Shown in pieces: positions 25,827 through 34,000 of a stretch of DNA of 64,000 bases. The position numbers and the translations under genes were made by a program. The notes beneath the pieces are model-generated. The model did no database searches. It was not told the DNA's origin and saw only the letters and a program-made list of their open reading frames with translations. Positions within the stretch are counted from its first letter, which is position 1. Each line of letters begins with the position of its first letter. The DNA is from an uncultured Desulfovibrio sp. (GTDB lineage: Bacteria; Desulfobacterota; Desulfovibrionia; Desulfovibrionales; Desulfovibrionaceae), in assembly GCA_900547595.1 (NCBI GenBank), contig URHE01000003.1, positions 8,470 through 72,469 of the forward strand, written 5' to 3'.

Positions 25827-28241
25827 TCAACGGGGGACGTCGTCATTGGCGGCAAGAACCAGTGTCAGGATATTCCTGTCTCCTTCGCGCGCATAGCGGA
25901 TGGAGCTTGAGCCTTTTGCGGCGAGGAAAATGCCCAGGCCACCGGGGATCCTGTCCTCCGCCGGCAGCCCGGGATCGGGCGGCTCACGGTCAAGAGGGTT
26001 GAAGGCCGCGCCGGAATCCGTGAAGCGCAAACGCAGTATTGACGGGATGGCGCAAACTTCAATTGAAACTTCAACTTCGGTCGCGCCGTGCTGATCCGTG
26101 TATGCGTACTGTGCTATGTTGACAAAAATTTCTTCGGCCGCCACGCAAAAGCGCATTTTCTGCCTGTCGGTGAAACTTCCTTCCGCCAGAGCTTTTTCCA
26201 TCAGGGCCATGACATCCGGCAATGCGTCCGTTTGCGCCGGAAATACACGCTCACACTGAAACGACAAGGCCGGTTCCGCATCATGGTTCACCGCGTTTGC
26301 GCCCTGCGCCGGCAGATACTCCGGCTGCCAGGCCAGTGCCAGCATGGTGATGTCGTCATTTTGCATGGCTCCCCGCGTGAACGCTTCCACTTTGGCCAGT
26401 ATTCCGGCAATGAATCCGGGCACATCGCGCGGGACAAGGCATGTCAGGGCGTCAAGCGCATCCTCCAGTCTCCTGGAACCGAAAAAATCGCCATCAGGCG
26501 CCGCGGCTTCGGTAACGCCGTCCGTATAAAGAAAGATGCCCGTGCCGGGCAAAAGGGTCAGGCCGCATGTCTCATAGCTGGTATCCGGCATGGCGGCCAG
26601 CGGCAGGGCGGGTTTGACCGGCACAGGTCTGGCGGCCGCGCCGGGTGCGCAGAGATAGAAAGGAGTATGCCCCGCATTGGCGTACTCGAAGTTGCCTGTC
26701 CTGAGGTCCAGGATGCCGGCAAAGGCGGTGACGAACATGCAGGCGGCATTGTTTTCACACAGCCTTGAATTTGTCATGGACAGGGCAGCCCCGGGATCCC
26801 CGCAGGACTGGATGCAGTTGCGAACCAGAGCCTTGGCAATGGCCATGAAAAGCGCGGCGGGAACGCCTTTGTCGGAAACGTCCGCCATCACCACGGCAAG
26901 CCTGTGGTCATCAAGGAAGAAAAAGTCATAAAAATCACCGCCCACTTGCCTGGCTGGCCGCATGACAGCGGAAAGGGCGCACTCATTCCGTTGCGGAAAA
27001 GCGGCAGGCAGCATGGCTGCCTGAATATCCCGGGCGATGTTCAATTCGGTGTCGATACGCCCTTTCTCGGCCGTTATGGCCTTGATATGCGCGATGTGCT
27101 TTTTCAGGCTGCCCGCCATGCCGGCAAAGGCCCGCGCCAGGGAACCAAGCTCGTCCCCCCGGTCGGCAGGCAGGGCGGCATCCAGGTTGCCAGAGCCCAT
27201 TTCCTCCACTGCGCGACAAAGACGTGTGACGGGCCTGTTGATGGAGCGGTTCAGCATGCTCCAGATCAGGACGGATGCGGCGAGCATGGCGCAAACGAGG
27301 GTGAGGAGTGTGGCAAGCAGCCCGCGGTTCAGGGCATGGAAGAGTTCATGCTCCGGAACATTGACCACTACCATCATGCCGTTGTCAAATCTCCTGGCAA
27401 AGGAGAGGTAGGCATTGCCGTCGATGTGGATTGTGCGCTCTTCAGGGGCATTGGCGTCAAACCAGGGAAGGGAGTCCAGCGGCCCTGCCAGCCGGCACTC
27501 ATCCTGATGCCTCCCGCTTGCGCTGAGGACGACATTGTGGGCGACATCCGCGAATACAGTCGCGCTCTGAGCCGTGGGCAGGATGGAGGCGATCTTCTTC
27601 GCCAGGTCGTCCAGGCTCCAGTCGATGGTCGCAAGACCGGCGATTTCACCCGTGGGGGTAATAATCGGGGCGCTGGCCGTGGTCATGAGAGAACAGGCGC
27701 CGGCAGCGTCAACGTAGGCCGGGCTCCATGTGACCGTGCGCCGGCCTTCTCTCGTTCCGTTCGCAAAAGTCCGCATGGCATCCCGGTACCAGTTCTGGTC
27801 AGGATAGGAGTAGGCCCTGTTGGAAAAGTCCGGGGCGAAAACAGGGGTGTTGTCTTTCCTGTAGGCGTAATAACACGTCAGTTCGCGTTTCGGTCCAAAA
27901 AAGTAGGGAACATACCAGATTCCGCCGCCCAGCGCATCGTTCCGGTTATTAAAATTCTGCACAACGGCATATTCGGCCTGCCTGTCACGGGCAGATGGCG
28001 CTTCGGAAATGAGCAGCTCCCCGACAAGCGCCAGCTCAAGCACATTGGCCTGAAGAGACTGGAGCGTCCAGGCCAGCTCGTCGGTTTCTTCCTTTACCAT
28101 CACATGGCATTGGGCAATCTGCAGTTTTTTATAATTAGCGTAGAGGTCTTTTCCAATTGCAAAAAGAACGAGACCGATCAGGCAGGTCTGAAGCAGCACG
28201 GCAAGGACTATCCTGGAGCGTATGCTGGTGAGCAGAACCAT
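25827..28241 (-). CDS. Membrane sensor SpoIIE-type phosphatase with C-terminal RsbW-like kinase domain
   Basis: About 804 residues: TM1 (10-30), an extracytoplasmic dCache-like sensor (35-300, with WYVPYFFGP and WYRDAMRTFANG), TM2 (308-330), HAMP (330-385), a PP2C/SpoIIE phosphatase (about 400-640) and a HATPase_c_2 kinase domain (about 665-804). Phosphatase metal sites are visible at GGDFYDF (Asp436), MADVSDKG (Asp454), LYTDGVTEA (Asp574) and QNDDITML. The kinase N-box is AAEEIFVNIAQYAY (Asn707) with G1 TDSGAAFNPLD. It should dephosphorylate and possibly phosphorylate a STAS-domain serine, and the STAS gene is 24 bp upstream. ATG 28241 lacks a strong ribosome site; the frame is open farther upstream, but that would run over the STAS gene. 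Confidence 0.87.
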   Translation of the reverse strand: MVLLTSIRSRIVLAVLLQTCLIGLVLFAIGKDLYANYKKLQIAQCHVMVKEETDELAWTLQSLQANVLELALVGELLISEAPSARDRQAEYAVVQNFNNRNDALGGGIWYVPYFFGPKRELTCYYAYRKDNTPVFAPDFSNRAYSYPDQNWYRDAMRTFANGTREGRRTVTWSPAYVDAAGACSLMTTASAPIITPTGEIAGLATIDWSLDDLAKKIASILPTAQSATVFADVAHNVVLSASGRHQDECRLAGPLDSLPWFDANAPEERTIHIDGNAYLSFARRFDNGMMVVVNVPEHELFHALNRGLLATLLTLVCAMLAASVLIWSMLNRSINRPVTRLCRAVEEMGSGNLDAALPADRGDELGSLARAFAGMAGSLKKHIAHIKAITAEKGRIDTELNIARDIQAAMLPAAFPQRNECALSAVMRPARQVGGDFYDFFFLDDHRLAVVMADVSDKGVPAALFMAIAKALVRNCIQSCGDPGAALSMTNSRLCENNAACMFVTAFAGILDLRTGNFEYANAGHTPFYLCAPGAAARPVPVKPALPLAAMPDTSYETCGLTLLPGTGIFLYTDGVTEAAAPDGDFFGSRRLEDALDALTCLVPRDVPGFIAGILAKVEAFTRGAMQNDDITMLALAWQPEYLPAQGANAVNHDAEPALSFQCERVFPAQTDALPDVMALMEKALAEGSFTDRQKMRFCVAAEEIFVNIAQYAYTDQHGATEVEVSIEVCAIPSILRLRFTDSGAAFNPLDREPPDPGLPAEDRIPGGLGIFLAAKGSSSIRYAREGDRNILTLVLAANDDVPR

Positions 28242-28264
28242 GGCCCGGGCAGCGGAGTATCGCG

Positions 28265-28564
28265 TTATTCCATGTGGAGGAAGGAGGTGAAGCCTGTCAT
28301 ATGCAAAATATCCTGTACGCCGGGCTGCACCTTGCGCAGCACCAGCTTCCCGCCTGCCGCATCCATGCGCTTGTGCAGGAGCAGCAAGAGCCTCAGCCCG
28401 GCGCTTGAAATGTAATCGACATTTGCGAAGTCCAGGATGCAGAGGGCGCAATCCTCTGGAAAATCCTTCAGCGCTTCGCTTACTTGCGGTGTCGTGGCCG
28501 TGTCCAGCCTGCCTTCAAGTTCGACTGTCAGCGACTGGCCATCCGTATGGGTGCTGATGTGCAT
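28265..28564 (-). CDS. STAS-domain anti-sigma-factor antagonist
   Basis: A 99-residue protein of the SpoIIAA/RsbV family: LTVELEGRLDTATTP, then the phosphorylation loop ILDFANVDYISSAGLRLLL (Ser53/Ser54), and a C-terminal TGFTSFLH. In this family a dedicated kinase phosphorylates the loop serine and a PP2C phosphatase reverses it, switching the protein between partners. It is the first gene of the NRPS operon and is followed by a protein carrying both activities. No sigma factor is encoded nearby, so the controlled partner may be the kinase domain on the exporter or a factor elsewhere. That is inference. Confidence 0.9.
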   Translation of the reverse strand: MHISTHTDGQSLTVELEGRLDTATTPQVSEALKDFPEDCALCILDFANVDYISSAGLRLLLLLHKRMDAAGGKLVLRKVQPGVQDILHMTGFTSFLHME

Positions 28565-28610
28565 CGCAGATTTCCGTCATTGAGGTGGGGAAGCGTGGTT
28601 TGGAGGTCAT

Positions 28611-28639
28611 ATCATTGCCCCATTCCGGCCATCAGTCCA
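28611..28639 (-). promoter_or_regulatory. Candidate promoter of the NRPS operon
   Basis: On the minus strand, TGGACT and AATGAT (4 of 6 consensus bases each) are separated by 17 bp and end 47 bp before the STAS start at 28564. It is weak and was found by eye. Confidence 0.3.
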
Positions 28640-28716
28640 GCACTATTTTCCTTGCGCGGGGGGCCGAGATGAGGAACGAAATCAGCAGTTTTGCACATGC
28701 CAAAGCCTGAGACGCA

Positions 28717-28759
28717 AAAATCCCGCAGTGCCGGGTCATACACGGTATTGCGGGATTTT
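28717..28759 (-). terminator. Intrinsic terminator between the YjbQ unit and the NRPS operon
   Basis: An 11 bp perfect stem, AAAATCCCGCA at 28717-28727 with TGCGGGATTTT at 28749-28759. The A/T tracts on both sides make it usable in either direction. It lies just past the ogt remnant, so it should insulate the NRPS operon from the upstream minus-strand genes. Confidence 0.75.
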
Positions 28760-28772
28760 CAGCATCCGGTTT

Positions 28773-28925
28773 TCAGAATCTGGTGGAGGCGGAGACCACA
28801 AGTTCGCCGTCCACCGTATCCGCGCAGTACTTCTGTCCTTCCAGCCAAAGGCCCGCAAGGTGCCGCGCATCGCAGGCCAGGGTCAGGCCGCCCACAGGTG
28901 ACGGATAGCGACAGGAAAAGAGCAT
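28773..28925 (-). pseudogene. Truncated ogt remnant (N-terminal domain only)
   Basis: A 50-codon frame with start at 28925. It opens MLFSCRYPSPVGGLTLACD and continues HLAGLWLEGQK, clearly related to the N-terminus of the intact Ogt at 11980 (PSPLGALTL, GLWLEGQK). It stops after ELVVSASTRF. There is no helix-turn-helix and no PCHRV active site, so it cannot repair DNA. It is probably a deleted ogt paralogue, sitting 49 bp after the YjbQ gene and before a strong terminator. Identity with the intact copy is moderate, so the duplication is not recent. A translated short peptide of other use cannot be excluded. Confidence 0.65.
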
Positions 28926-28974
28926 GACTGTCTCCCGCGTTTTATGAAAGTTGTCCATGTCTGGCGGCCATCCG

Positions 28975-29385
28975 TCACCCGCGGCGCTCTTCCTCGCGGA
29001 GCAGCTGCGCAAGGATGGTCCGCGTCCTGGGGCCGTCGCCTTCATACAGATAGATGCTTTGCCATGTGCCGAGGCACAGTTCGCCGTTTGCCAGGGGCAC
29101 CAGCAGGGACGCCCCGAGCAGACTGCTGCGGATATGGGCGTCCGTATTGCCTTCGGCATGGCTCCAGCCGTGGCTATGCGGGGCGATTTCATTGAAGAAC
29201 CGGATGAGATCGCGCCTGACGTCCGGGTCAGCGCCCTCGTTGATGGTCAGCCCGCAGGTGGTATGCGTGCAGAACAGATGGAGAGCGCCGTCCGCCCGGA
29301 AATGCCGCCGGGCAAGTTCGCGCACGGCGGTTGTGATGTCCAGCATTTCCTCGCGGCGCGTGGTGCGAAGTTCCAGTCGCTGCAT
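28975..29385 (-). CDS. YjbQ/UPF0047-family protein
   Basis: A 136-residue protein matching the YjbQ family: early ITTAVRELARRHF, then LFCTHTTCGLTINEGADPDV (conserved His/Cys and Asn-Glu), EGNTDAHIRSSLLGASLLVP and LGTWQSIYLYEGDGPR. Family members form trimers and show weak thiamine-phosphate-synthase activity; the physiological role is unclear. ATG 29385 is preceded by AAGGAAGG. The ribosome site overlaps the stop region of the preceding FemAB/GNAT-like gene (14 bp gap), so they form one transcript ending at the terminator at 28717-28759. Length is normal. Confidence 0.88.
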   Translation of the reverse strand: MQRLELRTTRREEMLDITTAVRELARRHFRADGALHLFCTHTTCGLTINEGADPDVRRDLIRFFNEIAPHSHGWSHAEGNTDAHIRSSLLGASLLVPLANGELCLGTWQSIYLYEGDGPRTRTILAQLLREEERRG

Positions 29386-29399
29386 GTTCGTTCCTTCCT

Positions 29400-30422
29400 T
29401 CAGTATCTTTTGACCATGATCCAGGTCTGTATCTCGTGGTTTTCCTCGGTCCAGTGCTGTTTGTATTCCATGCGCGGGCCGGTGACGGGCCCCATGTCGT
29501 AGCGCTGGATGCCCTCTTCGCAGAGCCACTTCAGCGTCTCCAGCTGGAGCAGATTGCCCAGTGAGAGCCGGCGCTCGGTGGCGGCATAGCTGAACTGCTG
29601 GCCTCTGTAGACAGAGCCGCAAAGCCCTCCGAAAATGAAACCGATGTCCTCGTCATGGTTTCGGGCCATGATGATGCGCAACGTGCCCAGGGCGGCCAGC
29701 CGTCGCACAAGGGCCGCATAAAATTCCCGGGCCGGGGATTCTGTCATGCCGCAATGCCCGATGCCTTTCCAGCTTTTGGCCTCCACCGCGAGCATGCGCG
29801 CATAGAGCATATCGGCCGCCTCCGCGGATGCCGGCATGTATCGCGTGAAGCTGACGCCGCATCCGGCCGCGATCCTGGCGGCCTTCCTGAGTTTTGCGCG
29901 ATGGTTGGCCGAGCGCCGCGACAGGTAGCCGTCCAGCCCACCGCTCAGGGATGCGGCGCACTGGACCGAAAGACCATGGCGGAAGAAGGCGAACGCATCC
30001 CCGAAGCGCCGCAGGAGCAAGTCCGCGAAGGCGCCGCCGGGACGGATGCCGCTGAGGATGATATGCGGAAAGGCGGGCGCATAGGTCTGTTCAAACGTCG
30101 CCAGGCACGCGGCGAGCACTTCGCCGCCCTCCGGTCCGAGCACCGGTGTGCCGAACAGCCAGCCGTTTTCCGGGGGCGCCAGAAATATCCGCTCCGGTCC
30201 GGCCCTGAATTCGGTGAATACCGCAAGGCCAGCGGGCGCCGCCAGGAAGAAGAGCCGCCTGTCCGCAGTGAAGGTCTGCCGGAAGGTCAGTTGCCAGACC
30301 GGCGAGCAGCAGAAGGGATCCGCCTGCCCCGTGCTGGCGGCAAGGTGCGCCCAGAGCGGCAGGCAGGACTCCAGCATTTGCCGGTCGGCGGCATTTTCCT
30401 GCGTCAGCGAGAGAAACGGCAT
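29400..30422 (-). CDS. GNAT/FemAB-like acyl- or aminoacyl-transferase-type protein
   Basis: A 340-residue protein with the doubled GNAT-like fold of FemAB/BioF2-type proteins. Recognisable blocks are YLSRRSANHRAKLRKAAR (basic helix typical of the family), MLAVEAKSWKG, ALGTLRIIMARNHDEDIGFI, GQQFSYAATERRLSLGNLLQ and a C-terminal RYDMGPVTGPRMEYKQHW. Relatives modify cell-wall peptides, polysaccharides or lipids using acyl-CoA or aminoacyl-tRNA. Substrate unknown. The start at 30422 has GGAGG four bases upstream; the open frame continues upstream without a ribosome site. It is co-transcribed with YjbQ. Confidence 0.75.
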   Translation of the reverse strand: MPFLSLTQENAADRQMLESCLPLWAHLAASTGQADPFCCSPVWQLTFRQTFTADRRLFFLAAPAGLAVFTEFRAGPERIFLAPPENGWLFGTPVLGPEGGEVLAACLATFEQTYAPAFPHIILSGIRPGGAFADLLLRRFGDAFAFFRHGLSVQCAASLSGGLDGYLSRRSANHRAKLRKAARIAAGCGVSFTRYMPASAEAADMLYARMLAVEAKSWKGIGHCGMTESPAREFYAALVRRLAALGTLRIIMARNHDEDIGFIFGGLCGSVYRGQQFSYAATERRLSLGNLLQLETLKWLCEEGIQRYDMGPVTGPRMEYKQHWTEENHEIQTWIMVKRY

Positions 30423-30624
30423 GGAGCCTCCGGGGCGGACGATGGACGGCCATGCTCCGGAGGCGATACTCCGGGGCGCATGGCGGAGAGATTTCACGCA
30501 TCGGCCTTGCGGTCAAGGACTGTCTGTTCCGCCATGCGGAACGCACTGCCGCATTGACAGCGGACGCCGCAGGACTTAAGGTGCGCAATGACCGCATTCT
30601 GCGGATCTCAGCATGGAGGACACG

Positions 30625-30948
30625 ATGCTCGAACTCACCGAAAGCGCCCGCAACGAGCTTGAGGCGTATTTCAAGGATAAGGACAAGGAAACCATTCGCA
30701 TCTATCTTGCTCCGGGGGGGTGTTCCGGTCCCCGGCTCGCCCTGGGCCTGGACCCCGCCGGCGACGGCGATGCCAGCGAAGAGGCCGGAGGTTTCACCTT
30801 CTGCATCAACAAGGAACTGCTTGACCAGATCAAGGGCGTCAAGATCGATCTTACGCCCATGGGCTTCATGGTCGAGCCCACCGTTCCCCTGCCGGAAAGC
30901 GCGGGCGGCGGCTGCGGCGGCTGCTGCGGCGGCTGCGGCTCGCACTAG
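30625..30948 (+). CDS. IscA/HesB-like protein with Cys/Gly-rich tail
   Basis: A 107-residue A-type iron-sulfur scaffold relative: LTESARNELEAYFKDKD, then IYLAPGGCSGPRLALGL with the first conserved Cys, INKELLDQIKGVKIDL, and a C-terminus of repeated CGGC-like units with five Cys and then His. Canonical IscA has one Cys plus a CxC pair; here the CxC is replaced by a Gly/Cys-rich cluster. It may bind an Fe-S cluster or metal. The start is taken at 30625 because GGAGG lies six bases before it; an ATG at 30613 would place that motif inside the coding region. It is monocistronic, followed by a terminator-like hairpin. Confidence 0.8.
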   Translation: MLELTESARNELEAYFKDKDKETIRIYLAPGGCSGPRLALGLDPAGDGDASEEAGGFTFCINKELLDQIKGVKIDLTPMGFMVEPTVPLPESAGGGCGGCCGGCGSH

Positions 30949-31009
30949 CGGACCAACGGCGTCTGCCCGGCGCATGGACGCATGCCGGGCGTGACATACC
31001 ACAGGATTC

Positions 31010-31043
31010 GGGGACGGCCTTGTGGCCGTCCCCTTCGTGTTTT
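31010..31043 (+). terminator. Intrinsic terminator before mfd
   Basis: GGGGACGGCC at 31010-31019 pairs perfectly with GGCCGTCCCC at 31024-31033 around a TTGT loop, followed by a T-rich stretch ending in TTTT. Confidence 0.65.
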
Positions 31044-31086
31044 CCCGGCGGTCCCGGCACCGCCCGGCCGGATTTTACAGGACCCC

Positions 31087-34000
31087 ATGCAGGACTTTGA
31101 CGCGCTCCTCGCCGACGGCGGGAACAGGATTTTTCTTGAGCGCAGCGGTATGGCGACGCGCTGCCGCCTGGCGTGCCAGGTGGTGGGGAGCGGGCGTACC
31201 GCGGTGCTCGTCGCGCGTGGCCGCGAAGAGCTGCACGCGGCATCGGCGCTGGCGCGGCTGTTTCTCCCCGAGCTTTCGGTGGGGGATACGGATATGGCCC
31301 TCCCCGTCTGGGAGCGGCCGCTCATCGTTGTTCCGCGCCTGAGGGACTGGAGCGACCGGGACGGCTGGAGCGGGCGCGTGGCGGCGCTGTATGCGCTTGC
31401 CCAGGGGCGCCCGCGGTGTGTGGTGGCCGCCATGGACAGTCTTGTTCCGCGCTATATGCCAACGGAGTTTTTTGCCGGGCGCAGCCTCGATCTTGCCCTG
31501 GGGATGGACTTTTCCCCCGAACTGATCCTGGAGCAGGCCGTCGAGTGGGGCTTTGAGCGCGTGAACATGGTGACGCGCCCTGGCGAACTGGCCCGCCGTG
31601 GCGACATTCTGGATATTTTCGCCCCCGGCTATTCCCGGCCCGTGCGCCTGGAATTCTTCGGCGACGCCATTGAGGAAATGCGGCTCTTCGATGCCGAGAG
31701 CCAGCGTTCGCTGCGGAATGTGGAGGAGGTGACGCTCCTTCCGGCAAGCCCGCTGCCCCTGGACCCCGCGGGCCTTGAAGGCGCCCGCGCCCGCTGCGGG
31801 ACCCTGTTCCGCGAAGGACGCATCAGCGAGAATGATTCCTATACCTTCCGCAAGGCGCTGGACGGCGGCGGCGCGGGGCTGCTCCCCGGTATTGTTTGGG
31901 AGAATTCCAGCCTGCTCGAGAACTGGCTGCCCCCCAAAAGCCTCTGGATACTGCCCGGCGAGGCGGACAGCGCCGAGGGCCTGCGCGCCACCCGCCAGAG
32001 CCTCAAGGAGGAGCTGGAGCGCGAGGAGGCGCCGCTGCCGCAGCCCGCGAGCCTTGCGTTGCGGCGCGCTTCCCAGCCTGCCCCGTGGAACGGCTTCCAG
32101 TGCGTGTTTGACGAACCGCTGGTCATCGGCGTGGAGTCGCGCGGCGTGCCGCTTCAGGAGCGGCCATTGCACCAGTTCACGGAACTCTTTCCCTCCCCCG
32201 GCGCGCAGGACCGCCCCTGGCAGCATCTGGCCGCCGGCCTCAAGGCATGGCAGCGCGAACGGCGTCAGGTCATCCTCAGCTTTTCCTCGGAGCGCGGGCG
32301 CGGCAAGTTCCTCAAACTGGCGGAGCAGGACGGCATCACCCCGGCCCTGCGCTATGCGCCGGGGCAGGGTGGCCTTTTCGCGCTGGTATCGCCGTTCCGG
32401 GGCGGCGCGGAACTTGTCTGGGACAACAGCCTTGTCCTCGGCGAGGATATTCTCTATCCCCGCGCGGAAAAAACGCCGCGCTCCGCCACGCGCGCCTTCA
32501 AGGGCCTGGACAGTTTCGAAAGCCTGAAAGAAGGGGACCTGCTCGTCCATCGGGAGTACGGCATCGGGCGCTTTGCCGGGCTGCACCACCTGGATCTCAC
32601 CGAGGCCGCCAATGATTTTCTCCTGCTGGAATACGCGGGGCGCGACAAGCTCTATGTGCCCGCCGACCGGCTGGGCCTGATCCAGCGATTCAAGGGGGCC
32701 GAGGGCGTGGAGCCGCCGCTCGACCGGCTGGGCGGACCGGCCTGGGCCGCGGGCAAGGAAAAGGCCCGCAAGGCCATTGAAAAGATCGCGGCGGACCTGG
32801 TGGAGATGTACGCCTACCGCAAGGTCGCCAAGGGTTTCCGCTATGACCCGCCGGGCGAGCTCTTCCGCGAGTTCGAGGCCACGTTCGGCTACGAGGAAAC
32901 GCCGGACCAGGCGCGCGCCATCCAGGATGTGCTGGAGGATATGGACGGCTCCCGGCCCATGGACCGTCTTGTCTGCGGCGACGTGGGTTTCGGCAAGACC
33001 GAGGTCGCCCTGCGCGCGGCCTTCCGGGCGGCGGCCGAAGGGCGACAGGTGGCACTCCTGTGCCCCACAACGGTGCTGGCCGAGCAGCATTACCAGACCT
33101 TCCGGTCGAGGCTGGCGGGCTTTCCCGTCAATGTGGGACTGCTGAGCCGCTTTGTGCCCCGCGCGAAACAGAAGGAGACGCTCAAGGCCGCCGAGGCCGG
33201 CCAGGTGGATATCCTCATCGGCACGCACCGGCTTTTGTCCAATGATGTCAAGCTTCCCAATCTGGCGCTGCTCATCCTTGACGAGGAACAGCGTTTCGGC
33301 GTGCGCCACAAGGAAAAGCTCAAGGCTCTGAAAAAGAATGTGGACGTGCTTACGCTCACGGCAACGCCCATTCCGCGCACGCTGCAACTCTCCATGTCCG
33401 GTATCCGCGAACTCTCCATCATCGAGACCGCCCCGCAGGACAGAAAGCCTGTGGCCTCGGCGGTCCTGGGACGGGATGACGCCACCCTGCGCAAGGTGAT
33501 CGCGCGGGAGCTGGAGCGCGAGGGGCAGGTGTTCTGGGTCTACAACCGCGTTCAGGGGCTGGAACGGGTCGCCGAATATGTGCGCGGGCTTGCGCCCCAG
33601 GCGCGGGTGGGCATGGCCCACGGGCAGATGGCCGAGACCGAGCTTGAGGCCACCATGCGCAAGTTCTGGCACGGGGAGCTGGATGTTCTCGTCTGCACCT
33701 CCATTGTGGAGTCCGGCCTGGATTTTCCCCGGGCCAACACGCTGGTGGTGGATCAGGCGCAGATGTTCGGCCTGGGCCAGCTCTACCAGTTGCGGGGCAG
33801 GGTGGGGCGCAGCGACAGGCAGGCCTATGCCTTCTTTGTGGTGCCGGATGCCTCGCGGCTTACGGAAACGGCGGAGGAACGCCTGCGCGTCATCCTTGAC
33901 ATGGATTATCTCGGCGCCGGTTTTCAGGTGGCCATGGAGGACCTGCGCCTGCGCGGCGCGGGCAATATCCTCGGCGAAGTGCAGTCCGGCCACATGAGCC

